64,000 nucleotides of DNA from Sialis fuliginosa (taxonomy: Eukaryota; Arthropoda; Insecta; Megaloptera; Sialidae). Below, in pieces: positions 21,901 to 34,146 of the stretch (position 1 is its first letter; every line of letters begins with the position of its first letter). Both the position numbers and the translations under genes were made by a program. The stretch lies in contig OY540816.1 in assembly GCA_961205875.1 (NCBI GenBank), positions 23,508,701-23,572,700 of the forward strand. Direction: 5' to 3'. The notes under the pieces are model-generated. The model was not told where the DNA came from. It saw only the letters and a program-made list of their open reading frames with translations, and searched no databases.

Positions 21901-22845
21901 AGTTATTAGTCGGGGCACATTTGTTCCTGTGCCCCTAGTCATTTTTTTTGTATAAAATCAAAGTATTACATTTTTCTTAAAAATGCTCATGTGATAATAA
22001 TTCAAAAATCATTTTGAAGCTTTTAATATGTATACTTTTTCATGTTTTTCACCCCGATTTAAATACAATGGATTTTTCGAAACCCGGATAAATAACTTTT
22101 TTTAAAACAAGCTCTCAGTCGATGAAAAAAAATCAGTTTCACTGCATTTAAAAGCTTGAAATTTCAGATTGGAAATTCTGTTTGATTTTCCTTTTCAAAA
22201 TTCTAGCTTTTAAAACAAAATGCACTGTAGTAACGTACGATATTTTTGAATACAAAAAATGGAATTAGCGTCTACCAAAGAGAATTTTTATTTAACAACC
22301 TTTTTAGGGTATTTGCCGAGATTTAAAAAAAAAAACTACGTAAAAAAATATTACAGGCTTGCAAATTTTGTCGGCTCGTTTATAATACCGTATATTAAAC
22401 CATTTTATTATTACTGAATTAATGATTGAATTCATACACAGGTATGTATACTAAGATTTTTTTTTATTTTCTTTAGTTTTTTTTTTCGGTTCCATTGTTT
22501 TAGCTTTGGATCTCATAGACTCATAGACCAAACCTTTTCCCATTTAATTAACATAAATACTCGATCTATGAATTGAGCACTTGGGATCTATTTTATAAGA
22601 AATTTAATTCTCTATGATATGCTGCTGTAAGAAATTAAAACAAATACATTTTTCAACGATATATTCACGCATAAGTAAAAAAGGAATTTTTCCCATGTTA
22701 ATCAAATGGGAAAAAGACTCGGTTTGCGCCGTCCACATGAGTCTGAAATTTTGGGACAATTAACTTTTGATCCAAAGCTAAAACATAGGCGTGTGGGACC
22801 GAAAAAATAAAAATTAAAAAAACACCCTATATATATTACTAGCTG

Positions 22846-23666
22846 GGCCCACGCGGCTTCGCTCGCGTAGACTACGGAATTATTGTTTAGGATTTTTGAA
22901 AAATATAGTTTAATTAATTAAGTACAAACACGATTAGTTATTATTGTAATAATAATTTATCAATACCTAAATTACCTAACAAAAACGAATCAGAAGAAAA
23001 AAGTACAAATAATTTGTGTTCTGTTTAAATTTAAATGTTAATTATTGAAAACAAAATAAACACAAACGATCAGCCGAGGGACTCCGAATATCTACCGAGC
23101 GTACGCGAATCCAGTCTGATGTACTCGCTTCGATGCGGCACGACACCATACATTTAAGATATTACCTTTATAAATATATTTTAAGATATTTTCTAAACTA
23201 TACGACCAAACTGGATGCTGTAAATGGCAAACTATATCTACATTAAGTACTTATGACGATGAAATGATTTATTTCGATAAGGATTAATGTTTTGCAGGTC
23301 ATAAGTCCATGTAAACAAAACCCAAATATTTTATGTTTTCTTTGTAACATAAAAGCAGTCATTGTGGCTTAAATATAAAAGTTAGACATATCGTGTCGCT
23401 GACTTAATTGTAGAACTTTTGATTCTACACAATTCTTTAATACATTATTTTGTTCTATATTGAACGGTTTAGGCAGCGTATTACAAAACAGCGCGCCGAC
23501 GGCAAAATTTTTTCCGACTTGATTTACTATTATCGTCACTGCTTTGTTGTTATGTTACCGAACGTAAAAAAATATAGCCTATAACCTGGCCAGAGAACGT
23601 ACCTATGAATTAAAAAAAAAACTCGTAAATCGGATAAGTGGTTCTCCAGTGATAAGGTAACTAACG

Positions 23667-23708
<42 letters not shown>

Positions 23709-23732
23709 GAGACGTTGAGCTTTATATATATT
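22846..23732 (+). mobile_element. dispersed retro-like element, ACTAGCTG...CGCGGCTTCG start
   Basis: It begins ACTAGCTGGGCCCACGCGGC and ends with a long GACA tract (23,667-23,707) and a GTTGAGCTTTATATATATTA tail. TATATATTA flanks both ends, which could be a duplication or shared low complexity. A partial antisense copy lies at 43,316-43,806. The family type is common in insects, but I cannot name it. Confidence 0.6.
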
Positions 23733-23978
23733 AAGGATAAGAATATAGAATAATGGTTCTGAATTTGATGAATAATATGAGTCCCTCTCTGTCCCACACA
23801 TACCCACACACGCTTTGTCACACGTAAGTTGTATTACACACTTTTGTTCATATGAATGAATGGACTCACTCAGAAAAACAATACGTCTAAAGGCAAGGCG
23901 AGGCGAGGCGAGGCGGTTATATTATACAAACATTATGACGTATTTATAAATACATATATAGGTATACATACTCATAAT

Positions 23979-24419
23979 CAGGGCCGGATTAAGAAAGCGC
24001 GGGGCCCGTAGCAAATGTTATAAAGAGGCCCTTGGCATTGGCGTCGGGTGGGGGGGGGGGGGGGTGAAACTCTGGGTATCAATGATTGAAAAAATTTCTA
24101 TATAGACTGGATAATGAGAATTTTTATAAATAATGGAAAATATTATATACATTAAAAGCTGATGACCTTTTTTTTTTTTTGGTCCTACCGATTGAAAGTT
24201 TAGATCTTATGAATTAAAAAGTTTGGACTGTATAAAAATAAAAACTTGAAGTTTTTTTTTTTTTTTTTAGTCGCGTTACTCATGTTTTGTTTCCTTTTTT
24301 TTTTTAATATACTATACTAAATTAAAAAAATTTGTTATTTTTCCGAAAAGTCGCGGGCCCCCCAAAGACGCGGGGCCCGTAGCATTTACTACTCCTGCTA
24401 CGTTGTTAATCCGGCCCTG
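23979..24419. mobile_element. hAT-like MITE, CAGGGCCGGATTAA termini
   Basis: The 441-bp element has perfect 14-bp inverted ends and exact 8-bp target duplications CTCATAAT (23,971-23,978 and 24,420-24,427). Short GCGGGGCCCGTAGCA blocks occur near each end, and a 15-base G run lies at 24,050-24,064. No coding potential. Confidence 0.92.
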
Positions 24420-24577
24420 CTCATAATATTATATAGGTAGAGTACATACATACATACATCATGAAACCGTCACATCTGAGTCAATTTTGTAATAAAGAAA
24501 CGTGTTCACTTTTGTTCTATATTTGTCTCGCAGTTACGTCATCAAAGTTATTCTTGTAGGTATATTATATGAATGAT

Positions 24578-25375
24578 TTTACTTCCATGTTCCGAAGGAA
24601 ATGGAAGTATTGTAATACCATCGAAAAATCGAGTCCGAGAAAATGACAAATTCTGATTGTACTAACTTCAAAACGTAAAGAAAAGTTAATTTCCGCATGG
24701 CGGCTGTGCGTGTGTCTGTGTGTCTGTCTGTCAGGATGTAGATTTTTTTTCGTTCACGATAACTACTGTAAAAATGCACCGATCTGAATTATTTTTGGGG
24801 AAAATATTTGTCTCAGTGAGTACTCCAGACCTATTGATTTTGGTGCTAATCGGATAAGGAATTTTGGAAATATTTGAAATTTTGTAACTTTTTTCGTCAA
24901 AAAAATGAATATTGCGAGTATTATCTCACTAATTTTGATAAGATTTGGTACATTTGCAGTTCAATTGAATCTAAGGGACATTTATTATTTGTACGTGCCT
25001 AAACAGTCATTAAAGGGATGAAAAACACACTTAAAATGTGAATTTTAAATACTAATATGTCATTAATTCATGTTGCCTTGGAAACAAATGCAACTAAATT
25101 CAAATTGTCAAATTAGTTTTTCTACGAATGTGAATTATGTTTTTGACATTAGAAAACTAATATTTATATACAAATGGCAAAAAGAGCTGTAACCGTTGTA
25201 AGTATATATGTTTTTAAAATGTATTACGATATGTATATTCATAGTAGTAGGTTATATAAATAAAATATTTAAAATTAAAAAATGTATATTTAAAAATTAT
25301 TTAAAAAGATAGATAGAACATGGAAGTCATGTATGGTTCTCCATACCGATATTTTATAAATGAGGTAGTAGGGTA
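24578..25375 (+). mobile_element. dispersed element with ACTTCCATG inverted ends
   Basis: The left end ACTTCCATGTTC pairs with GAACATGGAAGT near 25,316. It holds a GTCT tract (24,715-24,732) and GCATGGCGGCTGTGCG. It is the sense counterpart of 18,230-18,865; a third, partial copy lies at 49,255-49,405. Confidence 0.75.
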
Positions 25376-25416
25376 GTATAAAATACTATAAATGAAATGT
25401 ACTGTATAATAAAAAA

Positions 25417-25869
25417 AGGTACTGGAACCAGTCTTGTATCATACCCCAGTATTGGACTCTTGTTTAATTTATGCCCGGGATTATAAAAAAAATGCTTGAG
25501 TGCAAATGCAAATTAGCTTCCGGCTAACGCTGTCTGCTAGGTGTTAAATATAAATGACAACACACTCACAGATGAAGCGAATGAAATCGTACATATGATA
25601 ACCTTGACGCATGCGCATTAAGTACAATCAGCGACTTAAAATAAGTAATGCCAAGTGTACCTCATAGCAAGTGTCAATTTCTGGGTGTTTGCCCATTACT
25701 GGAGAAAAAAAAAACATAGACAAAATAAAAGGCTATAATTTAAATTACAAACGTGATAATTAAATTGATTAATTAGTTGAGTTGATGACAATTACAAAAA
25801 AGAAGTCCATCAATCTCAAAAAACAGTATACCTTGCTCTTGTAGCGTCCAAAACTGGTGCCAGTACCTT
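25417..25869. mobile_element. MITE, AAGGTACTGGCACCAGT termini
   Basis: AAGGTACTGGAACCAGTCTT at the left pairs with ACTGGTGCCAGTACCTT at the right. The interior shares AACATAGACAAAATAAAAGG with copies at 39,854-40,326 and 45,128-45,623. Confidence 0.75.
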
Positions 25870-26248
25870 ACTGTGCGGTTCTAAAACCTTAATGTATTGT
25901 TCAGCACCTAAAGAAACAAAATACGATTGTCAAACTGAACCCACTGCATCTACGATGATATCTATTATATGGAATCACATTATTAGAATCAAGGATGAAA
26001 TTGGTATAGGTACGAATTTCTTTTGTAGTGTGTTGCAAACCCAAGACATTAACGCAGGGCGACTAAATCAGATCTGTGCGTGAGAGAGAGGAACTGCGTG
26101 TGTGAGAGAGACGAGAACACACAGGGCTGTCACACCGCTGTCGGCATGATTTAGGGAACAAGTGCAACATTGAGTAGAAAAGGCCAGTATCCATAACTTG
26201 GTCAAAAAAAATGATATTAAAAAAAAAACATTTGCCAAGTATATGCAC

Positions 26249-26705
26249 AGTGCTTCCTCGTGCTAAATTCACTAAAGGTAGTTCATTATTCAACAATTTA
26301 AATAAAAACCGATAAAGTTTTCAGATAAATTGGTTAACCACCTGATTATTTTTTCGTGTATTTTTAATTTTTAAAAATTTCAATGTAAATCTAATTTTTA
26401 AAGCAAATTGAGATAAATCTTTGTAAGGGAATATTCAAAATATATTTTTTGGAACGTCATCCCTCCCCCATTTTGATGATTTTAAAATGGGACCGTCTTC
26501 AAGCCAGACCCAACCAAGTTTCATTTATATCGGTTCAGTGGTTCATGAGTTATGCGTGTGACAAGGATTCACTCGACAGACAGACAGACACGAAACGCAA
26601 AATGTTTATCTCGACCTGAATCAATTTTAAAATTTTGAAAAATTTTTTGGTCTAATTTTTTTACGATCACAAAGCTTCTCGTATCTTTGATATTGCGAGG
26701 AAGCA
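26249..26705 (-). mobile_element. GCTTCCTCG...CGAGGAAGC element, antisense
   Basis: The inverted ends GCTTCCTCG and CGAGGAAGC bracket 457 bp containing a GACA tract and ATCGGTTCAGTGGTTCATGA. Longer or partial copies lie at 34,147-34,798 and 62,950-63,332. An open minus frame at 26,063-26,296 overlaps it only by chance. Confidence 0.7.
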
Positions 26706-26739
26706 AAATACACGATTAAATAATACTACAGTTGGCAAT

Positions 26740-26874
26740 CCTGTCCCGCTGGCGCCGATGAGTCACCGGGCTGCCGGGGGAATCCACACAGTGCGCCGCG
26801 TGTGAGGGGGCGAAAGGGGGAGAACGACAACGGTAATGCACGGCGAAAGGGGACCAGGGGGGGGGAAGGACCGG
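26740..26874 (+). promoter_or_regulatory. GC-rich block ending in a GTGAGT donor-like site
   Basis: This is one of the few GC-rich islands in the window. It ends GGACCG before GTGAGT at 26,874, which could be the donor of a non-coding first exon on the plus strand. No long frame is present, and the G run at 26,857-26,865 argues for caution. Confidence 0.25.
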
Positions 26875-27206
26875 TGAGTTCAAAAATAAATTGTATCCAC
26901 CGACCGCTTCAGGCGCGCACCCGCTTTGATTAGCTCAAGTGGTATGGGGGGGGGGGGGGGTAAATGTTAATTAAATTTGAGTAGCTTTTGATCCGATATT
27001 TTTGATTTTTTTTATGTTTTGTATTAAATTTCGATTTATTTTAAGAATTAATTTTGTTAAATGGAACATGGAACCAGAATTAAAGTCAAATCTTTCTAAA
27101 ATGACAAACGTAAACAAATTTTGTTTTTTTTTTTAGAAAAAAAAATTATTTTGAATAAAAGTTTTAGATAACATATGTACAAATATTATTATGCACGTCT
27201 GTATCT

Positions 27207-27353
27207 ATTGCAGTGGACATCTTCTTAGAAGAGCCCTGAAGATGTCCACTGCAATGTGTGACGAAACGTTGGCCGATAACACGATCAAACCGACGCGGCT
27301 TACACCCAGAAGCCAAGATCCATATCAAGATCACCGCGGAAGCCTCAAGACTT
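27207..27353 (+). mobile_element. Penelope-like hairpin with hammerhead-like core
   Basis: A short inverted arm (TTGCAGTGGACATCTTC) precedes GCC-CTGAAGA, then the hairpin GTCCAC...GTGTGAC, then GAAACGTTGGC. The GCC and GGC would form helix I, and the GTCCAC/GTG-GAC pairing helix II. The tail is GCGGCTTACACCCAGAAGCC and ACCGCGGAAGCCTCAAGACT. Among the copies this core is the most canonical. Confidence 0.6.
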
Positions 27354-27413
27354 AAATGTAATTAATCAGTTTTCCTTCTGAAATATTACCTATCAAATTA
27401 TAAAACTACCTAA

Positions 27414-27919
27414 GGCGGTTATTACACTATCAAAGAAATATGATAAAATTTCTTTGATCAAAGAAATATGACAGTGTAATAAGTCAACTTTTATAATATT
27501 TACCTACATAATATTTCTATGATCATAGTTAATGACAGTATCTTATATTTGATCAAAGTTTTTTGACGTCAAAAACAAAATGGCGACTACCAAGTTATCG
27601 CTGACAGTTACAGTTACATAATTATTAATATATGAATATCAACAAAATCCAGTATTATATGATAATCTTCTTATTGATTATAAAAACCACAATACACGGT
27701 TGTAAATTCAAACCTCGATCGCGTCAATTGACGAACATCCACGCACTGATATTCAAAATGCACCAAAAAAGAAGAAAATATCCCTAGATAATATTGAGAA
27801 AATATTATCAAATATTTTATGTAGTGTAATAAAACAAAATCTCGTATTTTATCAAAGAAATATGATCAAATCTTTGTCAAAGATCTTTGACATATTTATT
27901 TGATAGTGTAATAGCCGCC
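27414..27919. mobile_element. PIF/Harbinger-type non-autonomous element with MADF relic
   Basis: Ends GGCGGTTATTACACTATCAA and TTGATAGTGTAATAGCCGCC are inverted, and TAA flanks each side. At 27,628-27,702 the plus strand reads IYEYQQNPVLYDNLLIDYKN, which fits the start of a MADF (Myb/SANT-like) domain. A stop follows, then EHPRTDIQ and a PKKKK basic patch. PIF/Harbinger elements carry a MADF or Myb-like second protein, so this is probably a deletion derivative of one. Confidence 0.8.
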
Positions 27920-28409
27920 TAAACAAGTATATATCATTTCAAATCAAATAATGCACTCAAAAACAAATTTAATTAATTAATTAAATCAAAATCATACAGC
28001 GAACATTTCAATTATAAATTACAACATCTATATAAAAATGGGCAAAATAGCAACCAGCAACATACAAACAAGGGAGAAACGAGACAAAATAATATTATTA
28101 ACATTGCGGTATTTTATAATATCTGATCATCATCAATAGATAAAACTATATACCAATCATTACTTCAATTCAATACAATATTAAAACCACGTATGTGTAC
28201 ATTGAGAGGGGTGGGGGGAGGGAGGGGAGGGGGTACACTAATATTATTCAATACAGAGCAACGTTATGTTATGTTATTATAACAAACATATGTAGACGAG
28301 TGGTGGGAGAGGGTTAATATTGAAATGCGATGTTCAAGGTAAATTGTACCTCCTGAATCTGTTTTACAATTTTTTTCGTATTCAGCGCATCAAATTACGT
28401 AAGAAAACA

Positions 28410-28862
28410 CATTGCAACCTCGATATAACAAAACTGAAGGGAAGTAGAAAATATTCGTTATACCAAGTAATTTGTTACAGTGAGGTTTGTTATATAAAGG
28501 TTTACAATTCGTTATAACAAGGTAAGAATGTAGCGATGTCTATTTTTTTTCGTTGTAGGATTCTCGTATACATACTTAATAATTTCTCGTTTCTTTGCGA
28601 TGGTTAAGAAACACCTTTTTTGTTTTTCTACCATTGCAACTTTAAAACTAGCAACAGTGACAAACAGTAAAAAAAAAACAATAATGATTGTCTTACGAAA
28701 AATTTAACGTATCTGAACCTGTCGAAATATTCGTTATAAAGAGGTTGACAAATGTATTCGTAATATAAAGGTATATTTTGCATTAGCTCTTAGGTGATTT
28801 CAAAAAATTTGTTAAATCGAGGAAATCGTTATATTGAGGCTCGTTATATTAAGGTTACACTG
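28410..28862. mobile_element. pogo/Tc1-like MITE, CAGTGTAACCT termini
   Basis: CATTGCAACCTCGATATAAC at the left and its complement ending ...AAGGTTACACTG at the right are inverted. TA follows the right end; the left flank reads CA, one change from TA. TCGTTATA-type words recur several times inside as sub-terminal repeats. Non-coding. Confidence 0.7.
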
Positions 28863-29216
28863 TATCTACATATATTTCATTCTACCCTAATACACCAAAA
28901 ATATAAAAATAGAATTAAAATATATAGCGATTTATTAAATGCAATATGGGCCATGTCTCAATTCTGTAGTAACATTAATATTTAATGTGTATAATAAGTC
29001 AGAGAGTGTCAGATATAGCCATCAGCGTGGTTATCGATGGCTGCGACGCGGCCCCCCCATGGATTGTTCAATTCTGTAGCCATAATAAATGTATAAACTA
29101 TTGTTTGATATACAACTTGGTTTTTATCCGCTACGAATAAACTTCTGTTAAAATTCAAACTATATTTGCGGACTTTGGTAATTAAATTGATTAAATAAAG
29201 AGTTAGTTGTTTTATT

Positions 29217-29586
29217 CAGGGCTTCGAACCGGAACTGAACCGAAAACCGGAAAAACCGTTATTTTTTGCCGGAACGAAAACCGGAACCGAACCGAAATAA
29301 AAATATCGGTTTTTTCGGTTCAGTACATGTTAAAATAAGCGCGTTAACATGATCTTAATTGTCGTTCGGGCTATCATACAAGTACCATAAAATGATCTAA
29401 ATTATGATAGAAAATAAATTTTTAATACAAATATTTTTTTTTTTAATTAATCACACGGAGCTGAACCGAAAACAGAAAAAACCGTTTTTTTTTTTCGGAA
29501 CGAAAACCGGAACCAAACCGAAATATATAATTTTACTCGAACCGGAACGAAAACCGAAACGAAAAAAACAACGGTTCGAAGCCCTG
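29217..29586. mobile_element. hAT-like element built of ACCGGAACCGAA words
   Basis: Inverted ends CAGGGCTTCGAACCG/CGGTTCGAAGCCCTG are flanked by exact 8-bp duplications GTTTTATT (29,209-29,216 and 29,587-29,594). The interior repeats ACCGGAAC/AACCGAAA words. It is inserted inside an older ACTGGCACCAGT-type element whose halves lie at about 29,120-29,208 and 29,595-29,690. Confidence 0.9.
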
Positions 29587-30152
29587 GTTTTATTAGTAAC
29601 ATGAATTCATGATAATTACAAAAAACAAGCCCATTAATCCCAAAAAACCGAAAACTTGCTCTTATAGCGGCCATAACTGGTGCCTTTACCTTACTTTAGA
29701 ATAAAACAAAACTCGATAAAATCGAACAAACAGTTTTTGAGATAATAATTCCCGAAATTCACCTCTTCTTCCCACCTTCACTCACACGTTCCCCCGTAAG
29801 ACAGACAGACATCGTAGTGAAAAATTTTTCATCCACATCAGACGAACTACAATTTATTTCTTTATAACCTCACATAAATTAACAACAAACAAAAAAAAAT
29901 GAATTATTATAAATAAATATGCTCACAAATCAAAAAATGACTTAATAACTTCAAGAGAGTTGTCCAATTTCAACCCTTTATCGGTCACGCATATCAAATT
30001 CGACCAGTATGCAAAACCCGTATTTAAATAAAACTGCTAAACGCATAACTCACCCCCTCCCTCCCCCCACTCTCACTACCCCATTTAAATCATATTCGCC
30101 ACCGTTCAATGAGCAAAAATAACAATAAGGTTTGCTATTAAACCATATAATG

Positions 30153-30588
30153 CAGCAGTTCTTAAACTAGGGTCCGCGAAACTTTTGCCGGGGGTTCGTG
30201 AAACATATTTGGCATAAATTGAAGTACTTTTACATTTCTATTTACCAATGATTAATTACTATCTAACTACCTTCTTTGTTTTTCTGTCAGGGAGGCAGGG
30301 GTTATTTTAGTGTGTAGTTGTAGTTTATTTCTGCAGTTGTAAAAAATAATTTGTGTAGTGCAAAAAATTGAAAAAATGTATAAAAAGGTAATTGCAGTTG
30401 TAAAAGCAAAAAATATAAGAAATGTAATGCAAAAAACAAAGATCATTGCAGTTGGAAAACTATATGTATGGAGCAACAAAATAAGGTTGTCAAATTTTCT
30501 TAAAATAACCCGTGCAGCGAGGGGGACCCTGAAAAATAATTTTTTAAAGGGGGTCCCTAGACTTCCTACATAAGTTTAAGAACCGCTG
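30153..30588. mobile_element. hAT-like element, CAGCRGTTCTTAAACT termini
   Basis: CAGCAGTTCTTAAACTAGGG pairs with AAGTTTAAGAACCGCTG at the right. The flanks ATATAATG (30,145-30,152) and ATATAAAG (30,589-30,596) are an 8-bp duplication with one mismatch. The interior has TGCAGTTGTAAAA repeats, also found in antisense at 59,020-59,300. Confidence 0.85.
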
Positions 30589-30849
30589 ATATAAAGTATT
30601 CAACGAAAATCCAGTCGTCCAAAAAACAAAACATTATTGAGTTAGAGAAAGAGGGGTTAATAGTGAGGGGGGGGGGGGGGTAACCAGAGGGAAGGAGACG
30701 GTGAAATAAATTAAAACTTATTCAACAGTTGTATATATGTGCAATATGGTGTGTTAGACAAAGATCGTGAGATGTTTATCTTAGACCAGGAGTTCACAAA
30801 ATGTTTATTAAAACATAACCCAACTTTTAGGTATCTAAAAATTCATTTG

Positions 30850-31080
30850 TTAATAAATAAAATATTTCAATCAAAACAAATCCGTCAAGTAGTAATTTAC
30901 TTACATACATACAAACATACAAATTATGTATATACCTGCCAAATCCATAACCCTCATTTTAATTTTGAACTCACTAAAAATTATTAGTTAATAAATAAAA
31001 TATTTCAATCAAAAGGAATCCGTCAAGTAGTTATATTACATACAAACATACAAATATACCTACCAAATCCATAACCCTCT
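30850..31080. repeat. two-copy tandem repeat, 138-bp period
   Basis: TTAATAAATAAAATATTTCA starts at 30,850 and again at 30,988. Both copies continue with ATCCGTCAAGTAGT, ACATACAAACATACAAAT and CCAAATCCATAACCCTC. Confidence 0.8.
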
Positions 31081-31669
31081 TACTCAAAATTCATAAGTTG
31101 ATAAGTTAATTTAAAAAAATCATTTCAGCTTCTGGACATTTTAAATACCACTGTTTTTATCTTATTGCAAGTTGCACCTCCCCATTTAAAAAGAAAGAAG
31201 ATAGATATACAAAAAGAGGGCAAATAATGTAGTAGCATAGCATTTATGAAATATTGTAACCAATTTGATGTGGGCGATTTAATCCCCCGTCTACCCCTCC
31301 CACTGTACTTTAAGTTATTATAGCAATGATGTTTTTACATATGTAGATATGTGTGGAATAATTCAAAGGGGTGTTCTGTTATTATTATTATGATTATTAC
31401 AATGGGTAACAGGTCCCTTTATATTCTTGTAACTTGTGGCTAACAGAACGTTATAAGTAATTCTTGAACGACTTCAAATTACATTTGTCATTGTTCGGTG
31501 ATTATTTTTCTAAAATAATATTTAAATTATAAATGTCGAACGTTTCAAGAGCAAGGCATACTTTCTTCGGTTTCTTTTTTATAATTCTTATCAACCAGTA
31601 ATAGACACTTGTTAATGATTACAAAATGATAAGTACAAAGACGCAAATGTTATTAACAAAAAAAACTAG
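31081..31669. other. AT-rich DNA; partial repeat at right
   Basis: 31,590-31,660 matches the interior of the ACTGGCACCAGT element family (AATGATTACAAAATGATAAG). Nothing gene-like is seen. Confidence 0.4.
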
Positions 31670-31673
31670 TTAT

Positions 31674-32472
31674 GAAACACCTTAAGTTCAAGCTTTTACT
31701 ATTTTAAATAAATTCTTATATATTAATATAGTAACTAAATGATTCTACGTATTATTTTCTTTATTTTAGTCGATATTTGTATGACGAATTGAAGTTCACT
31801 GCAGGAAATTTCACTAAAAAATTTTGAATTTTTGATTTCGTTAAAAGTATGTTTATTGTATAGAAAATGATGTGAAAAGTTGTTTGTTTCAAACCGCAGG
31901 TCTGTATCTCAAATCGTTCTCGAGATATAGCCTCTCAAAGTTTTAGTTTTTTCAAATTTTTGGAGAAAAAAGGCCATAACTTTTGAACGCGTGGTCGGAA
32001 TTGATTTTAGTTGGCGGATTTGGAATCAGCGTGTCAAAATCTATATAATGACATGTATAATACCTTAAAACTTGAAAAAAAAAATTTCGCGAAAAATCGA
32101 AAAAATTCAAAGGGGTATACCTTAAAAAAATGTCGATTTTTGACCAAAATTTTTTTATCGGATTTTAAAGTATTATACATGTCATTATATAGATTTTGAC
32201 ACGCTGATTCCAAATCCGTCAACTAAAATCAATTCCGACCTTACGTTCAAAAGCTATAGCCTTTTTTCTCCAAAAATTTGAAAAAACTAAAACTTTGAGA
32301 GGCTATATTTTGAGAACGATTTGAGATACAGACCTGCGGTTTGAAACAAACAACTTTTCACGTCATTTTCTATACAATAAACATACTTTTAACGAAATCA
32401 AAAATTCTAAATTTTTTAGTGAAATTTCCTGCAGTGAACTTCAACTCGTCATACAAATATCGACTAAAATAC
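31674..32472. mobile_element. foldback copy of the 12.3-kb hAT-like element, ends missing
   Basis: Arms identical in layout to 12,418-13,165 flank a centre in the opposite orientation to the 12.7-kb copy. The CAGTGGCGAAGCGT termini are absent on both sides. Symmetric open frames on both strands near 32,011-32,222 are palindrome artefacts. Confidence 0.8.
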
Positions 32473-34146
32473 ATAAAGAATATTTAAAATAAACAATTTT
32501 AGTCCCTAAATCAGATTTTTTTAAAATCTCTTCAAACAAATAAATTAACAATGTTCAGTTGAGATATATGTATATTGGATTTAGTATAAAAGAACGATTA
32601 AATTTAATTAAGGGGTGATATAGTGTGAAAAAGGATACGGGCCTTACACGTGCTAGATACAATCGTGCCCAATTATAGATATAAATGGCCTCCTTGCGTT
32701 AAAAGTAGATTTATTACCGAATAACTGGACTAGAATTGTATCTACTCATATCAATTACAGTTTAACATCGAGTCTATTATAGATTTATCATTTCCCTGGT
32801 CATTCTTGGGTACAAGTTTTATTTTTTATTTATGGGGGGGGTATGAGTTATACCCCCCCCCACCTAACATACTGCATACATTTTTATTGATATTTTTTGA
32901 ACGTAAATAATATAATTATAACTAATAAATATTAATCAAAAAATTTCACATTTATTAACTTTTTTTTTGAAAATGAATTTTATAGCGAATAACTTTTGAA
33001 ACTTATTTGGTGAAAAAATCAAATTTTTTTACATTTACAAAAAATGTTTTGTTATATGCAACCCAAGGTTAATATTTTACTCAACCTACCAAAAAACAAT
33101 GAAAAATTTAGTGATTTAAAAAAAATTAATATTCATATTGAAATTGATTTTTCATACACAAATAAATAATCCAGTTACCCATCATAAACAACCATTTAAT
33201 GGCATTCCCTATGCATGTTTTAAAACCATAAATACCCCATTTAACACGCTGTCACTCCAACTGAAACTATTCACTGTTTCGTGCAAAACTCATATAAAAT
33301 TTACACTTTTCAATAAAAAATTATAATTTATTTCTTTCCATACTTTTTAACCTTTTGATTATTACTAAAAACAATAGATTGTATTTTGGAGTTATTTAAA
33401 AGAAAAGACGTGTTATAAATACATATAAAGGAGAGGATTAAAACAAATTTGGGAGGGGGGCAGATTCTGGGAGAATACAACTTTTTTAGTTTAATACATA
33501 ACACTATCTAAAAAAAGGGAATACAAAAAATTACTCCGATTTTTCTACATCTTGTAAAAATTAGTCAAAAATAGATTATATTTTCCCTTGTTTTTTTTTG
33601 CCCAGGACAGCACTTAACGTAAATCCGCCGCTGGCTAGAATACGTTAAAAAACGTTATTAAATATCTTCTACCTTCTTCATATTTCAAACCAACCATCTT
33701 TAATAAACCCTGTTAAAAACACATCTAGCAACCCCAAAAACACCTTCCTAAGTTCCCTTCTATACATCTAGCACGCTAATAGACGTGAATTATTTTCTCT
33801 TCAGATCGGAGAGGGGTATCTTCCCCCAGGTACATGTCTAATCTCTTCCACGGCAGTAATCAACCTTGATCAGCCCCGCTGCACCACCCCCAATCAGCGG
33901 TATCACACATATATACGCACAGGCACACGACATCTAGCGGTGATTGTTGCAAACAAACATGCACTGTGTGACACTACTGGCGACATCTGTGAACGCGACC
34001 GTGAATCACTGCACAGAGCGGGTGAATGTGATTACCGTACGTATGGAAAATCAACGTTGTTTATGATGCATGCAAATATTTTTATCTACTGTTGATATTA
34101 TTTCAAAATTTGTTTAAAAAAATATATGACAAATAAATGCACAGTG
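32473..34146. other. AT-rich DNA with a G/C hairpin and a mid-GC block
   Basis: 32,834-32,859 is an 11-bp perfect hairpin made of 8 G, TAT, a 5-base loop, ATA and 8 C. 33,780-34,040 is less AT-rich, with CATCTAGCGGTG and CGACATCTGTGAACGC words, but no exon can be defined. Confidence 0.4.

Noticed and set aside
23603..23821. Minus-strand frame with a VSLSVCLSVCLSV repeat
   Set aside because: It is the translation of the GACA microsatellite at the end of a dispersed repeat.
29404..29674. Frames on both strands around 29.4-29.7 kb
   Set aside because: They come from ACCGGAAC/AACCGAAA word repeats in a hAT-like element and its host MITE.
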